Positions 35,977-44,361 of a stretch of 64,000 nucleotides of DNA are shown here, one piece after another. Under the pieces are notes generated by a model, which made no database searches, was not told where the DNA came from, and saw nothing but the letters and a program-made list of their open reading frames with translations. This stretch comes from Nitrospira defluvii (lineage in GTDB: Bacteria > Nitrospirota > Nitrospiria > Nitrospirales > Nitrospiraceae), in NCBI GenBank assembly GCA_000196815.1, contig FP929003.1, forward strand, positions 1,635,501 to 1,699,500. The letters are read 5' to 3'. Each line of letters opens with the position of its first letter. Positions within the stretch are counted from its first letter, which is position 1. The translations under genes were made by a program, and so were the position numbers.

Positions 35977-38900
35977 TTACGATCCGGACGCGTTCATTCC
36001 TCCCTGACCGGCAAGGGGCCGCGGCCTCATGGTCTCGCCACGCACCCAGTAGGGATATAGGGCTGGAATGACCAGCAAGGTCAGGGCTGTCGAGGTCAGC
36101 AGGCCTCCGATCACCACGGTCGCCAGGGGGCGTTGGACTTCCGCGCCCATGCTGGTCGCCAAGGCCATGGGGAGAAATCCGAGGCTCGCCACCAAGGCCG
36201 TCATGAGGACCGGGCGGAGTCGATCCGTGGCCCCTTGGACAACCGCCTCGCCAGGCGATACGCCGTCGGCTTCCAGCCGGCGGATATGGCTGACCAGGAC
36301 GACTGCATTGAGCACTGCAATTCCGAAGAGCGCGATAAAGCCGATGATGGCCGAGATGCTGAGCGGCAACCCTCGGAGCCACAGCGCCAGAATGCCGCCG
36401 GACAGCGCCAGCGGCACATTGAGAAAGATCAGCAGGGCAGGCCGCATCGCGCCGAAGATCACCGACAACATCCCGAGGATCAGCAACAGCGTGACCGGCA
36501 CCACCATGGTCAACCGGCGAGCGGCCTCCTGCAGGTGTTCGAATTGCCCGCCCCAGCGCATCTCGTATCCGGCGGGCAAGCTCACTGCTCTGGCGACGGC
36601 CTGCTGAGCCTCGGCCACAAACCCGCCCAGATCCCGTCCTCGAATGTTGCACTCCACGACGATCCGCCGTTGTACATGTTCACGGCTGACCTGCGCCGGG
36701 CCGGAATCCACTGTGATGCTCGTCACGCGCGAGAGGGGCACCAGTTCGCCATGCATGGTCGGGATCAGCAGGTTGCCCAACAACGCCGGATCCTGAGACA
36801 CCCGGTCGGCCAACCGCACGACCAACTCAAATCGACGGGAGCCCTGCACCACGGTGCCGACAACGGTCCCTACCCGGGTCGATTGTATGAGCGTGAGCAC
36901 TTCGTCTGCGGTGAGCCCGTATCGGGCGATTGCTGCGCGATCCACGATGACACGCAGCAGCGGGAGTCCCGCGACCTGTTCGACCTTGACGTCTGCCGCG
37001 CCCGACACGGCTTGAAGCGCGCGCGCCGCGCGTTCAGCCTGTTGCTTGAGAATGTCCAGGTCGGGGCCGAAAATCTTGACGGCCAGATCCGAGCGCACGC
37101 CGGCGATCAACTCGTTGAAACGCATCTCGATCGGCTGAGTGAATCCGAGGCCGACACCGGGAACCTGCTCCTCGATGCGTCGTTTCATGGCTTCGATCAA
37201 GCCGTCGCGAGTCCCGGCTGTCACCCATTCCCGTTGCGGCTTGAGGATGATGAAGACATCGGAGAGTTCGACGCCCATCACATCCGTTGCCACTTCGGGG
37301 CTGCCCGTGCGCGTGACCACCTGAGTGACCTCGGGAAAACGGCGAAGGACCCGTTCGATATCGAGCGCGGTCGAGATGGATTCGGTCAGCGAGATGCTGG
37401 GCAACCGCCACACTTGCAGCGCGACGTCGCCTTCCTCCAGCCTGGGTACGAACTCGATGCCGAGCCTGGTTCCTGCCCCCAGGCTGATGATGAACAGGAT
37501 GATCGCAATCGAGACCGGCCAGAGAGGCCGCGCCACCGCCCATTTGAGCCAAGGGCCATAGGCGCCTCTCAGCCCGCGAATGATCAGAGTTTCTTGCCGG
37601 GGCGCTCCGGTCCGTACGAACCAGAACGACAGGAGCGGCGTCACGGTGAGTGCAAGCAGCAGGGAACCGGCGAGGGCCATGATCACCGTGAACGCCATGG
37701 GACGGAACATCTTGCCCTCGATCCCGGTCAAGGCCAGGATGGGCACATACACGAGAATGATGATGCTCACGGCCAGGGTCATGGGACGCAGGACTTCCCG
37801 TCCGGCCGTCAGCACGGTCTCAAGGCGCTCGTCCCGATTACGTGCCGGCTTGTCCGCCAATCGGCGGAGAATGTTGTCGATCATGACCACAGAGCCATCG
37901 ACCAATAGGCCGAAGTCGATGGCGCCCAGGCTCATCAAATTGCCTGAGAGTCCGGCCTGCAGCATGCCGGTAAAGGCGATCAGCATGGCGAGCGGAATCG
38001 CCGAGGCGACGATCAGGCCGGCCCGGAGGTCGCCGAGAAAGAGAAACAGCACGGCGATGACGAGCAGGCCGCCTTCCAGCAGGTTGTTGCGCACGGTCGT
38101 CATGACCTTGGACACAAAAATCGTGCGATCGTAGTAGGGTTCGATGGTGACACCGGAAGGCAGGGTCGCCTGGATTTCCTGCACGCGCGCCTTCACGCGG
38201 GTCACCACTTGTTGCGCGTTTTCACCCGCGAGCATCTGTACCATTCCGATGACCGTCTCGCCTTCGCCCATGGCGGTGGCCGCGCCGATCCGAAGCCCTG
38301 AACCCTCTTTCACCTCGGCGACGTCGGCAATGTAGACCGGCACACCGCCCGATCCGTGGGCCACGACGATCCGGGCCAGGTCGCTCACCTGCGTGGCGAG
38401 CGCTTCCCCTCGAATGAGAAGTTGCTCACGCTGATGTTCGATGTATCCGCCGCCGGCGATGGCATTGTTCCGTTGCAGCGCGTCGAAGATCTGCTTCATG
38501 GTCAGCTTGAAGGAGAGCAGTTTTGACGGATCCACGATCACGTGGAACTGTTGCGGCTCTCCCCCCCAGATATTGACCTCAACCACGCCGGGCACGGCGC
38601 GTAATTTCATCCCGATGTCCCACTGCAACAGCGTTCTGAGCGCCATGGGACTGTAGCCGGGTCCTTTGACCGTGAATTGATACACTTCGCCCAGCCCGGT
38701 GCTCAGCGGGCCCATGACCGGCCGGCCATATTCCGCAGGGATGCGCTCCATGGCCTGCGCCAACCGTTCCGTCACGAACTGTCTGGCCCGGTAGATGTCG
38801 GTCTGGTCGTCGAAGATCGCCGTCACGGCGGAGAGGCCATATCGTGAAACCGAACGCAGTTCCCGCAATGCCGGCAAGCCGTTCAAGGAAGCCTCGATGG

Positions 38901-39099
38901 GGAACGTCACGAACTGCTCGACTTCCACCGGACCCAAGGCCGGCGCGCGGGTGAGCACTTGGACCTGCACCGGTGTGAGGTCCGGGACGGCGTCGATGGT
39001 GAGGTTCGAAAAGGACCAGATGCCCGTGGCAATCACGACGGCGATCGCCACCAGAGTAAAGAATCGATAGCGGAGCGAAAAAGTCAGCAGGTGGTTCAT
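35977..39099 (-). CDS. Heavy-metal efflux RND pump, CzcA/CusA family
   Basis: A 1040-residue inner-membrane proton antiporter of the HME-RND group. Twelve membrane segments flank two large periplasmic loops. Motifs include the N-terminal LPDLTPVQVQV, the family motif GAIDFGLLVDGSVVMIDN in TM4 and the second-half GFIALFGIAVLNAVVLVSHI. Metals carried by this group are Co/Zn/Cd or Cu/Ag; no Met cluster indicative of CusA was obvious, so CzcA-type is favoured, with the metal not assigned. Operon order on the minus strand is outer-membrane channel, adaptor, pump; the gap to the adaptor is 7 bases. Confidence 0.94.
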   Translation of the reverse strand: MNHLLTFSLRYRFFTLVAIAVVIATGIWSFSNLTIDAVPDLTPVQVQVLTRAPALGPVEVEQFVTFPIEASLNGLPALRELRSVSRYGLSAVTAIFDDQTDIYRARQFVTERLAQAMERIPAEYGRPVMGPLSTGLGEVYQFTVKGPGYSPMALRTLLQWDIGMKLRAVPGVVEVNIWGGEPQQFHVIVDPSKLLSFKLTMKQIFDALQRNNAIAGGGYIEHQREQLLIRGEALATQVSDLARIVVAHGSGGVPVYIADVAEVKEGSGLRIGAATAMGEGETVIGMVQMLAGENAQQVVTRVKARVQEIQATLPSGVTIEPYYDRTIFVSKVMTTVRNNLLEGGLLVIAVLFLFLGDLRAGLIVASAIPLAMLIAFTGMLQAGLSGNLMSLGAIDFGLLVDGSVVMIDNILRRLADKPARNRDERLETVLTAGREVLRPMTLAVSIIILVYVPILALTGIEGKMFRPMAFTVIMALAGSLLLALTVTPLLSFWFVRTGAPRQETLIIRGLRGAYGPWLKWAVARPLWPVSIAIILFIISLGAGTRLGIEFVPRLEEGDVALQVWRLPSISLTESISTALDIERVLRRFPEVTQVVTRTGSPEVATDVMGVELSDVFIILKPQREWVTAGTRDGLIEAMKRRIEEQVPGVGLGFTQPIEMRFNELIAGVRSDLAVKIFGPDLDILKQQAERAARALQAVSGAADVKVEQVAGLPLLRVIVDRAAIARYGLTADEVLTLIQSTRVGTVVGTVVQGSRRFELVVRLADRVSQDPALLGNLLIPTMHGELVPLSRVTSITVDSGPAQVSREHVQRRIVVECNIRGRDLGGFVAEAQQAVARAVSLPAGYEMRWGGQFEHLQEAARRLTMVVPVTLLLILGMLSVIFGAMRPALLIFLNVPLALSGGILALWLRGLPLSISAIIGFIALFGIAVLNAVVLVSHIRRLEADGVSPGEAVVQGATDRLRPVLMTALVASLGFLPMALATSMGAEVQRPLATVVIGGLLTSTALTLLVIPALYPYWVRGETMRPRPLAGQGGMNASGS

Positions 39100-39106
39100 G
39101 GGGTCC

Positions 39107-40279
39107 TCACTCGCCCGATCCGATCTGTTCTTTCAGCAGCACGTTTTTCAGATCGAAGACCCCTTCAATCACGACCGGGTTGCCTTCCTTCACACCTGTT
39201 CGAATTTCGACCCAGCCGCCGCTCTCATGTCCTGCGTCGATCGGCGTAAACGTGTACCCGTCGTGACCTTCGAGGAAGACCCCTCGAGTTTTGTCGATGG
39301 TGGTGAGAGCAGACACAGGAACCGCCACCGTGGGTGCCCCTGAGCGGGTGAGCGCCACTTCCACATACTCGTGCGGTTTCAGGTGTCCCTGCCGGTTTTC
39401 CACTTCGAAGCGTACGTGGATCGTGCGCGTGGTTTCATCGGCGACCGGCGCGAGATATGTGAGTGGGGCCGTGATCACCTCGCCGCCTTTGGGCGCGATT
39501 GTGCCCAGGTCGCCCTCTTTGAATTTTCGAGCCTGTTCAATGGGGAGATTGGCAAAGACCCAGACACGGCTGGTATCGACGACTTCGAAGAGTTCGGCAC
39601 CAGGCGCGACTCCCTGTCCGCGCACCGCATTCTGGGCCACCACTGTCCCGGCGATGGGAGAGGTCAGAGTATAATGATGGCCTTCTTCATGCCCGCCGCG
39701 TTCGAGGCCGGCGAGTTCGGCTTTTGAGATACCCATGGCCAGCAGCTTTTCGCGGACATGCTGGTAGCGTGCCTTCGTCTCCAGGTAGTGTCCCTTGTCT
39801 TCGATGAGCTTTCGCTCCGGTACGATGTCGTCCGTGCGCAGTTTCTCGGTCCGCCGGAGACTGTTTTCCGCCACGTCGGCCTGCGCCTTCCCGACGAGAT
39901 ATTCTTCCACCAGCTGATCGAGTTGCAGGCTGCCGATGGCGGCGAGCGGTTGACCGGGCTTGACCCGGTCGCCCAACTGCACGTGAATGTGTTCGACCTG
40001 TCCTCCGATGCGGGAGGTAATCTTGGCGACCTTCTTCAAGTCGAGTGCGACCTCGCCGGGTGCGGTCACCAATTCCGGAACGGCGCGTCGCATGGCGGGC
40101 TCGGTGCGGAGGCGTTCCCGGACTGCCGGCGGCGGGTGAATCGTATGGGTGACGGGGACCTGCGGTACCACCTCGGCGGGTGAGAAAGGTTTCGGAGGTT
40201 CCGTTCCTTGATCCCCGCATCCGGGGAGAACAGCGAGGATGGTCAGGATCATTCCGGTCGTTGCGTAGCGTCCGATCAT
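39107..40279 (-). CDS. Periplasmic adaptor of the metal efflux system, CzcB-like lipoprotein
   Basis: A 390-residue membrane-fusion protein joining pump and outer-membrane channel. It has a lipoprotein signal (lipobox ending AVLPGC), a barrel-sandwich pair (KITSRIGGQVEHIHVQLGDRVKPGQPLAAIG and GTVVAQNAVRGQGVAPGAELFEV), a helical hairpin between them and a C-terminal beta-barrel domain. ATG 40279 is chosen over the upstream frame start (40432) because GGACAGGAGTG precedes it, and a longer version would overlap the channel gene and lack a signal peptide. His/Glu-rich GHEEGHHYT may bind metal. Confidence 0.92.
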   Translation of the reverse strand: MIGRYATTGMILTILAVLPGCGDQGTEPPKPFSPAEVVPQVPVTHTIHPPPAVRERLRTEPAMRRAVPELVTAPGEVALDLKKVAKITSRIGGQVEHIHVQLGDRVKPGQPLAAIGSLQLDQLVEEYLVGKAQADVAENSLRRTEKLRTDDIVPERKLIEDKGHYLETKARYQHVREKLLAMGISKAELAGLERGGHEEGHHYTLTSPIAGTVVAQNAVRGQGVAPGAELFEVVDTSRVWVFANLPIEQARKFKEGDLGTIAPKGGEVITAPLTYLAPVADETTRTIHVRFEVENRQGHLKPHEYVEVALTRSGAPTVAVPVSALTTIDKTRGVFLEGHDGYTFTPIDAGHESGGWVEIRTGVKEGNPVVIEGVFDLKNVLLKEQIGSGE

Positions 40280-40325
40280 CGGCTCACTCCTGTCCCTTGC
40301 TGATATGCGAACCAAGCGGGGAGGT

Positions 40326-41585
40326 TCATAGCGAGGCTCCCAGTGCCCGTTCCAACCGGGCCAGCGAAATGGAGAGATCGGCCCGCACCTGCGCATATTC
40401 CAGCTGGGTTTGCCGATAGACACGCTGCGCATCCAGGACGTCCAGGAGGCTGGCGGCGCCGTGCCGAAAACTCGTGCGGGCGACGGTCAAGGTCTGTTCG
40501 GCCTGTTTCAACAGGCCGGTTTCAAAGACCTGCAGCTGATCCTGCGCCGTGCGGACTTCCTGCGCATGCTGAGTGATGGCCTGCTCCAGCTCGTTCTGTT
40601 GCCGCAGGCGCTCCGCATCGGCGCGGTGTTTGGCGCCGAGCGCGGATTGAATTTCTCCCTGCCGCCGGTACCAGAGGGGGAGGGGGACGCTGAGTCCGGC
40701 GGTGACCGATTCATCACCCGCCTCCCGGTGATAACTCCCCAGCAGACTGATGTTGGGCACGCGGGCTTCCCGCTCATACCGCAGCGTATGTTCCGCCTGT
40801 TCCGCCAGCTTGCTCAAGCGGCGTAGGGCCGGATGTTGTTCCATGGCTTGCGTCGCCAGGGCCTCCGCATTCACCCCCGTCTTGGGCGATTCGAAATCGC
40901 CTCGGATGGAGAATGTTTTTCCGAGCGACCCGGCGGTCAGCGTATTCAAGCGTGCCTTGGCCACCAACAGGGTGCTGTTCGCCCGGGCGACTTCCTTCTT
41001 GGCCTTCTGGACTTCCACCCCGGCTTTCATACTGTCGAAGGAGGTGGCTTCTCCGGCCGCCACGCGCGCGTGTACGGTCCGCAGGACTTCCTCCACACTG
41101 GCAACGTTTTGCGCGGCGAGTTCCGCATCGCGCTGGGCGAAGAGCACATGGTAGAAAGCCACTTTCACGTCGGCGAGCAGGGTGAGTCGGGTGTCCTCGA
41201 ATGCCGCCGTCGCCCCGGCCGTTCCGGCATCGGCGGCTTCCTGGCGGGCCTGTCGCTTGCCGGTCCATTCAAGCGGCTGTTCCACCGTGAATGTGCGCTC
41301 GGTCACCCGCGTGCCGGTGCTCGGGTCGCGAATGGCGCCACGTCCCGCGCTGCCGGAGACAGACGGATTCGGATAGGCGCCTGCCGCAATCTGTTGGCCC
41401 TGGCTTTGTTTCACCATCCCCTCGGCACCGGCCAGCGTAGGGCTGTGTTGCACCGCCAGCGCCAGAATATCCGGCAAGGAATAGGCGGCGGTGCGAGGCG
41501 TTTCAGCGCCGGCCACCGTGCCGCCTGTGAAGGGGGCGGCGGCCAGGCTCATGCAGACAATCAACATGACGAGACGACCAATCAT
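40326..41585 (-). CDS. Outer-membrane channel of the metal efflux system, CzcC/TolC-like
   Basis: A 419-residue outer-membrane factor with a signal peptide (MIGRLVMLIVCMSLAAAPF...). The two OEP repeats are recognisable: SLPDILALAVQHSPTLAGAEGMVKQSQG and LSVPLPLWYRRQGE followed by long amphipathic helices. The start at 41585 has GGAGGAGG upstream; the longer frame to 41633 adds no family sequence. First structural gene of the czcCBA-type operon. Confidence 0.92.
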   Translation of the reverse strand: MIGRLVMLIVCMSLAAAPFTGGTVAGAETPRTAAYSLPDILALAVQHSPTLAGAEGMVKQSQGQQIAAGAYPNPSVSGSAGRGAIRDPSTGTRVTERTFTVEQPLEWTGKRQARQEAADAGTAGATAAFEDTRLTLLADVKVAFYHVLFAQRDAELAAQNVASVEEVLRTVHARVAAGEATSFDSMKAGVEVQKAKKEVARANSTLLVAKARLNTLTAGSLGKTFSIRGDFESPKTGVNAEALATQAMEQHPALRRLSKLAEQAEHTLRYEREARVPNISLLGSYHREAGDESVTAGLSVPLPLWYRRQGEIQSALGAKHRADAERLRQQNELEQAITQHAQEVRTAQDQLQVFETGLLKQAEQTLTVARTSFRHGAASLLDVLDAQRVYRQTQLEYAQVRADLSISLARLERALGASL

Positions 41586-41689
41586 CGGGAGCCTCCTCCG
41601 TTCGCAATCGGCTCGCGATGGTGCGAGGTGCACACCTCGACCGGCGAGCGCTGTGCGATCAGAATCCAGGATGTCGGAACAGATGACGA

Positions 41690-42184
41690 TTAGCTGAGGA
41701 GTGAGGACGGCGGCGCGCGTGCAGGAATTTCAGAAGCGAGAAGGGGGAAGGGAACGGTCGGATCGCCCTGTTCCACCGCCGGGTCACGGCGCTCAGGAAG
41801 GGGCAGGAAGTGTTGTGCGACGAACAGCAGATGCGTGAGCAGGGGCTTCACGAGCTTGCGGTCGGTGGCATCGTTCAGCAGCGCGAAGCTCAGTTCGTGG
41901 TCGTTCTCCCAGGCATGCGGACCTTGCGCAGAAAGAGCAGGTCCCGAATCTGCGACTTGTGCGTGGTGATGCGCCTCGTGGTGGTGGTCTTCGAATTCGC
42001 CCTCGAGGTCGGCGGAAAAGACCGTGTGCACGGCAGCGGCGTGGACGTGACCGGCTTCTCCATGATGGGGATCCGTCTCGGGATGGATATGGAAGAGCGG
42101 CAACGCCAACAACCAGAGGACTGCCCATGCGCGGAGCAGGCTGTCGAGTCGGAGGAATCGGCTGTGAATGGAACGCATGGGCAT
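41690..42184 (-). CDS. His-rich exported protein heading the metal efflux operon
   Basis: A ~164-residue protein with an N-terminal hydrophobic segment (LLRAWAVLWLLALPLF) acting as signal or anchor, then a periplasmic stretch rich in His and Asp/Glu: HIHPETDPHHGEAGHVHAAAVH and EDHHHEAHHH. A hydrophobic stretch reappears at PLLTHLLFVAQHF. His-rich exported proteins often precede metal exporters as buffers or sensors (CzcI-like in role, but not recognisably homologous). Start uncertain: GTG 42208, ATG 42184 or ATG 42178. Confidence 0.75.
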   Translation of the reverse strand: MPMRSIHSRFLRLDSLLRAWAVLWLLALPLFHIHPETDPHHGEAGHVHAAAVHTVFSADLEGEFEDHHHEAHHHAQVADSGPALSAQGPHAWENDHELSFALLNDATDRKLVKPLLTHLLFVAQHFLPLPERRDPAVEQGDPTVPFPLLASEIPARAPPSSLLS

Positions 42185-42467
42185 AGGCTTCTGCGTAGAC
42201 GCTATCACAGGAAGCGACGCACATCAAGAAACGAGCAGAGAACGAGGCGAATGCGAACCAACATTCGAACGGGCAACACAGTCGTGTGCGATCGAGAAGA
42301 TATTTCCGTCAGGGTTTCTTTTTTCCTGTGGTAACCGTAGAAGGTAATTGTTCATCAGTGGGTGCCCGTCTGACTGCCTACTGCCGTCTTCACATCTCAG
42401 ATTTAACCGTGGGACCTCACAGGCTTCCGGATGCTCTCTTCCATTCGTTGACCTCGCCAACCAAGCT

Positions 42468-42499
42468 GTGCATATATGCACGTTCGTGCAGTGATGCAC
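42468..42499. promoter_or_regulatory. Two palindromic operators GTGCA-N4-TGCAC upstream of dabB
   Basis: GTGCATATATGCAC (42468-42481) is a perfect 14-base palindrome; GTGCAGTGATGCAC (42486-42499) has the same GTGCA/TGCAC arms. The two begin 18 bases apart, on nearly the same face of the helix. They lie ~100-130 bases upstream of a -24/-12 promoter match, the normal place for an NtrC-type activator. Confidence 0.6.
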
Positions 42500-42595
42500 G
42501 TCGGTCATGAGGTCGAGGCGGCCCCAATGTTGAATCTCTACGCGGAGAGGCGTCAAATTCGATGGAATTCGCGCTATTTCGCCGATCCGCCGGCC

Positions 42596-42612
42596 AGGCT
42601 CTTTTCTTGCTG
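42596..42612 (+). promoter_or_regulatory. Predicted sigma-54 promoter of the DAB operon
   Basis: AGGCTCTTTTCTTGCTG: GG at 42597-42598 and GC at 42609-42610 with exactly 10 bases between them, plus TTGC at the -12 end. The consensus TGGCAC-N5-TTGCW is matched at GGC and TTGCT. Transcription would start near 42622, about 34 bases before the dabB ATG. Confidence 0.5.
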
Positions 42613-42655
42613 ATGACTCGGCACAGAGTACGCGTTTCTCGGAGAGTCTGATCCT

Positions 42656-44323
42656 ATGGTTGCCATACTTCCTCTGGTTACGATCTTCGCGCCTCTTCTC
42701 GGCACGCTCCTGATCAGTTTGTTCTGGCGGGATCTGGGCGACCGGGTTGCGCGTATCGGGATTGGCGCGCTTTGGTGTTCCGCCCTGACTTCGCTTGCCA
42801 CGCTGGCGGTGGTTTTGTCGGGAGAGACGATCCAGCTGGCCCTGATAGGCGCGCAGTCAGGCGTGATGACCTACACGATCGTGGTCGATCGCCTGGCGGC
42901 GGTGATGCTGGCGCTCATCAGTCTGGTAAGCCTGATCATTCATGTGTACTCCGAGCGGTACATGGTCGGCGATGCAGGCTACATCCGCTTCTTCGCGCTG
43001 CTGGGTGGCCTCACGTTTGTGTTGTTGAGCCTCGTCAGCAGCGGCAACCTGTTCTGGCTGTTTGTCTGCTGGCACCTGGTGACCTGGCTATTGGCGAGGC
43101 TGCTGGTGTGCAACCCCGAGAGCTCTGCGGCCAGGGATGCGGGGCAAAAGACATTCTGGGTCCAGAGTTTCGGCGATGCCGCGTTTGCCGTGGCGCTGCT
43201 GATCCTCTACGGCTCGTACGGGACCTGGGACATGACCGATCTGTTTGCCCGGTTGCAGGCAGCTCCGGCGTCGTTGACGGTCTGGCCGGGCTTGCAGTGG
43301 GACTGCGATGTGCCGACCGTCGTGACCCTGTTATTGGTCCTCTCGGTCATGACCAAGTCCGCCCAATTTCCGTTTCATTTCTGGCTGATCGGTACGATCG
43401 AAGCGCCGACCCCTGTATCGGCCCTGATGCACGCGGGGATCGTCAATGCGGGCGGGTTTCTGGTGAACCGGCTGGCGCCGCTGTTCGGTCTCGCGCCGAC
43501 GACGCTCCATCTGATGTTCGTCATCGGCGGCGTGACGGCCTTGATCGGCGCCACGGCGATGCTCACGCAGACCAGCGTAAAGCGCAGGCTCGTCTATTCC
43601 ACCATGGGCCAGATGGGGTATATGGTCATGGAGTGCGGTTTAGGCGCCTTTGCCCTTGCCGTGTTCCACCTCTGCGCGCATGGCTTATTCAAGGCCACGC
43701 TGTTCCTCAATTCAGGCTCCGTCATTCATAAGGCGCGGACGGAATTTAAACTTCCTCCCGTCGGCCGGACGGATGAGGCGCACACCTTCTCACCGATGAC
43801 CTGGACCACCGGATTGGTCGCGACGTTGGTGCTGCCGCTGGTGATTCTGCTGGTTGTACATGGCGTCGTCAGTATTCCCCTGCAGGATGCGCAGGGGGCG
43901 GTCATTTTCCTGTTTTTCGGGTGGGTGACGACCTCGCAGGCGATGTTCACGTTGTACCGGTTACACACGGGCGCATCCTGGGCTGTGTCGCTGACCATGC
44001 TCGGCACCCTGGCATTCATCGGGCTCACCTACCTGTGGGCGGGTGAGGCATTTACGCATCTCTTGTTTCCGGGCCACGGGATAGCGGAATCCTATCTTCG
44101 GGCGGCAGAATGGAATCGCTCGTTCTTCGAATTGGTGATCGGGCTCGCCGCGATCTTGATTGTCGGCGCCTGGGGAATGATCTATGGGAAAGCCAAAGGC
44201 GTCAGTCTTCTGATGCCGGCCTGGACCGAAACCCTGCGTGTCCGGGCTTACGTGATGTTTCTCAACGGCCTCTATGTTGAGGATCTGGTTCGCATGATCG
44301 GTCGGGTCGCCTTTCGCCGGTAG
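42656..44323 (+). CDS. dabB: DAB inorganic-carbon transporter membrane subunit, NuoL/MrpA-like
   Basis: A 555-residue polytopic membrane protein of the proton-conducting membrane transporter family (NADH dehydrogenase subunit 5-like). It contains the antiporter core TKSAQFPFHFWLIGTIEAPTPVSALMHAGIVNAGGFLVNR, with the conserved Lys and His residues of TM7-TM8, and about 14 hydrophobic helices. No other complex I subunits are near. In the DAB system this subunit pairs with DabA to drive bicarbonate formation from CO2 with cation flow. ATG 42656 follows CGGAGAG. The dabA gene starts 38 bases downstream. Confidence 0.92.
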   Translation: MVAILPLVTIFAPLLGTLLISLFWRDLGDRVARIGIGALWCSALTSLATLAVVLSGETIQLALIGAQSGVMTYTIVVDRLAAVMLALISLVSLIIHVYSERYMVGDAGYIRFFALLGGLTFVLLSLVSSGNLFWLFVCWHLVTWLLARLLVCNPESSAARDAGQKTFWVQSFGDAAFAVALLILYGSYGTWDMTDLFARLQAAPASLTVWPGLQWDCDVPTVVTLLLVLSVMTKSAQFPFHFWLIGTIEAPTPVSALMHAGIVNAGGFLVNRLAPLFGLAPTTLHLMFVIGGVTALIGATAMLTQTSVKRRLVYSTMGQMGYMVMECGLGAFALAVFHLCAHGLFKATLFLNSGSVIHKARTEFKLPPVGRTDEAHTFSPMTWTTGLVATLVLPLVILLVVHGVVSIPLQDAQGAVIFLFFGWVTTSQAMFTLYRLHTGASWAVSLTMLGTLAFIGLTYLWAGEAFTHLLFPGHGIAESYLRAAEWNRSFFELVIGLAAILIVGAWGMIYGKAKGVSLLMPAWTETLRVRAYVMFLNGLYVEDLVRMIGRVAFRR

Positions 44324-44361
44324 TCCGGCTGCGCGCGGGCAGGCTGAAACGGAGTCGTGGC

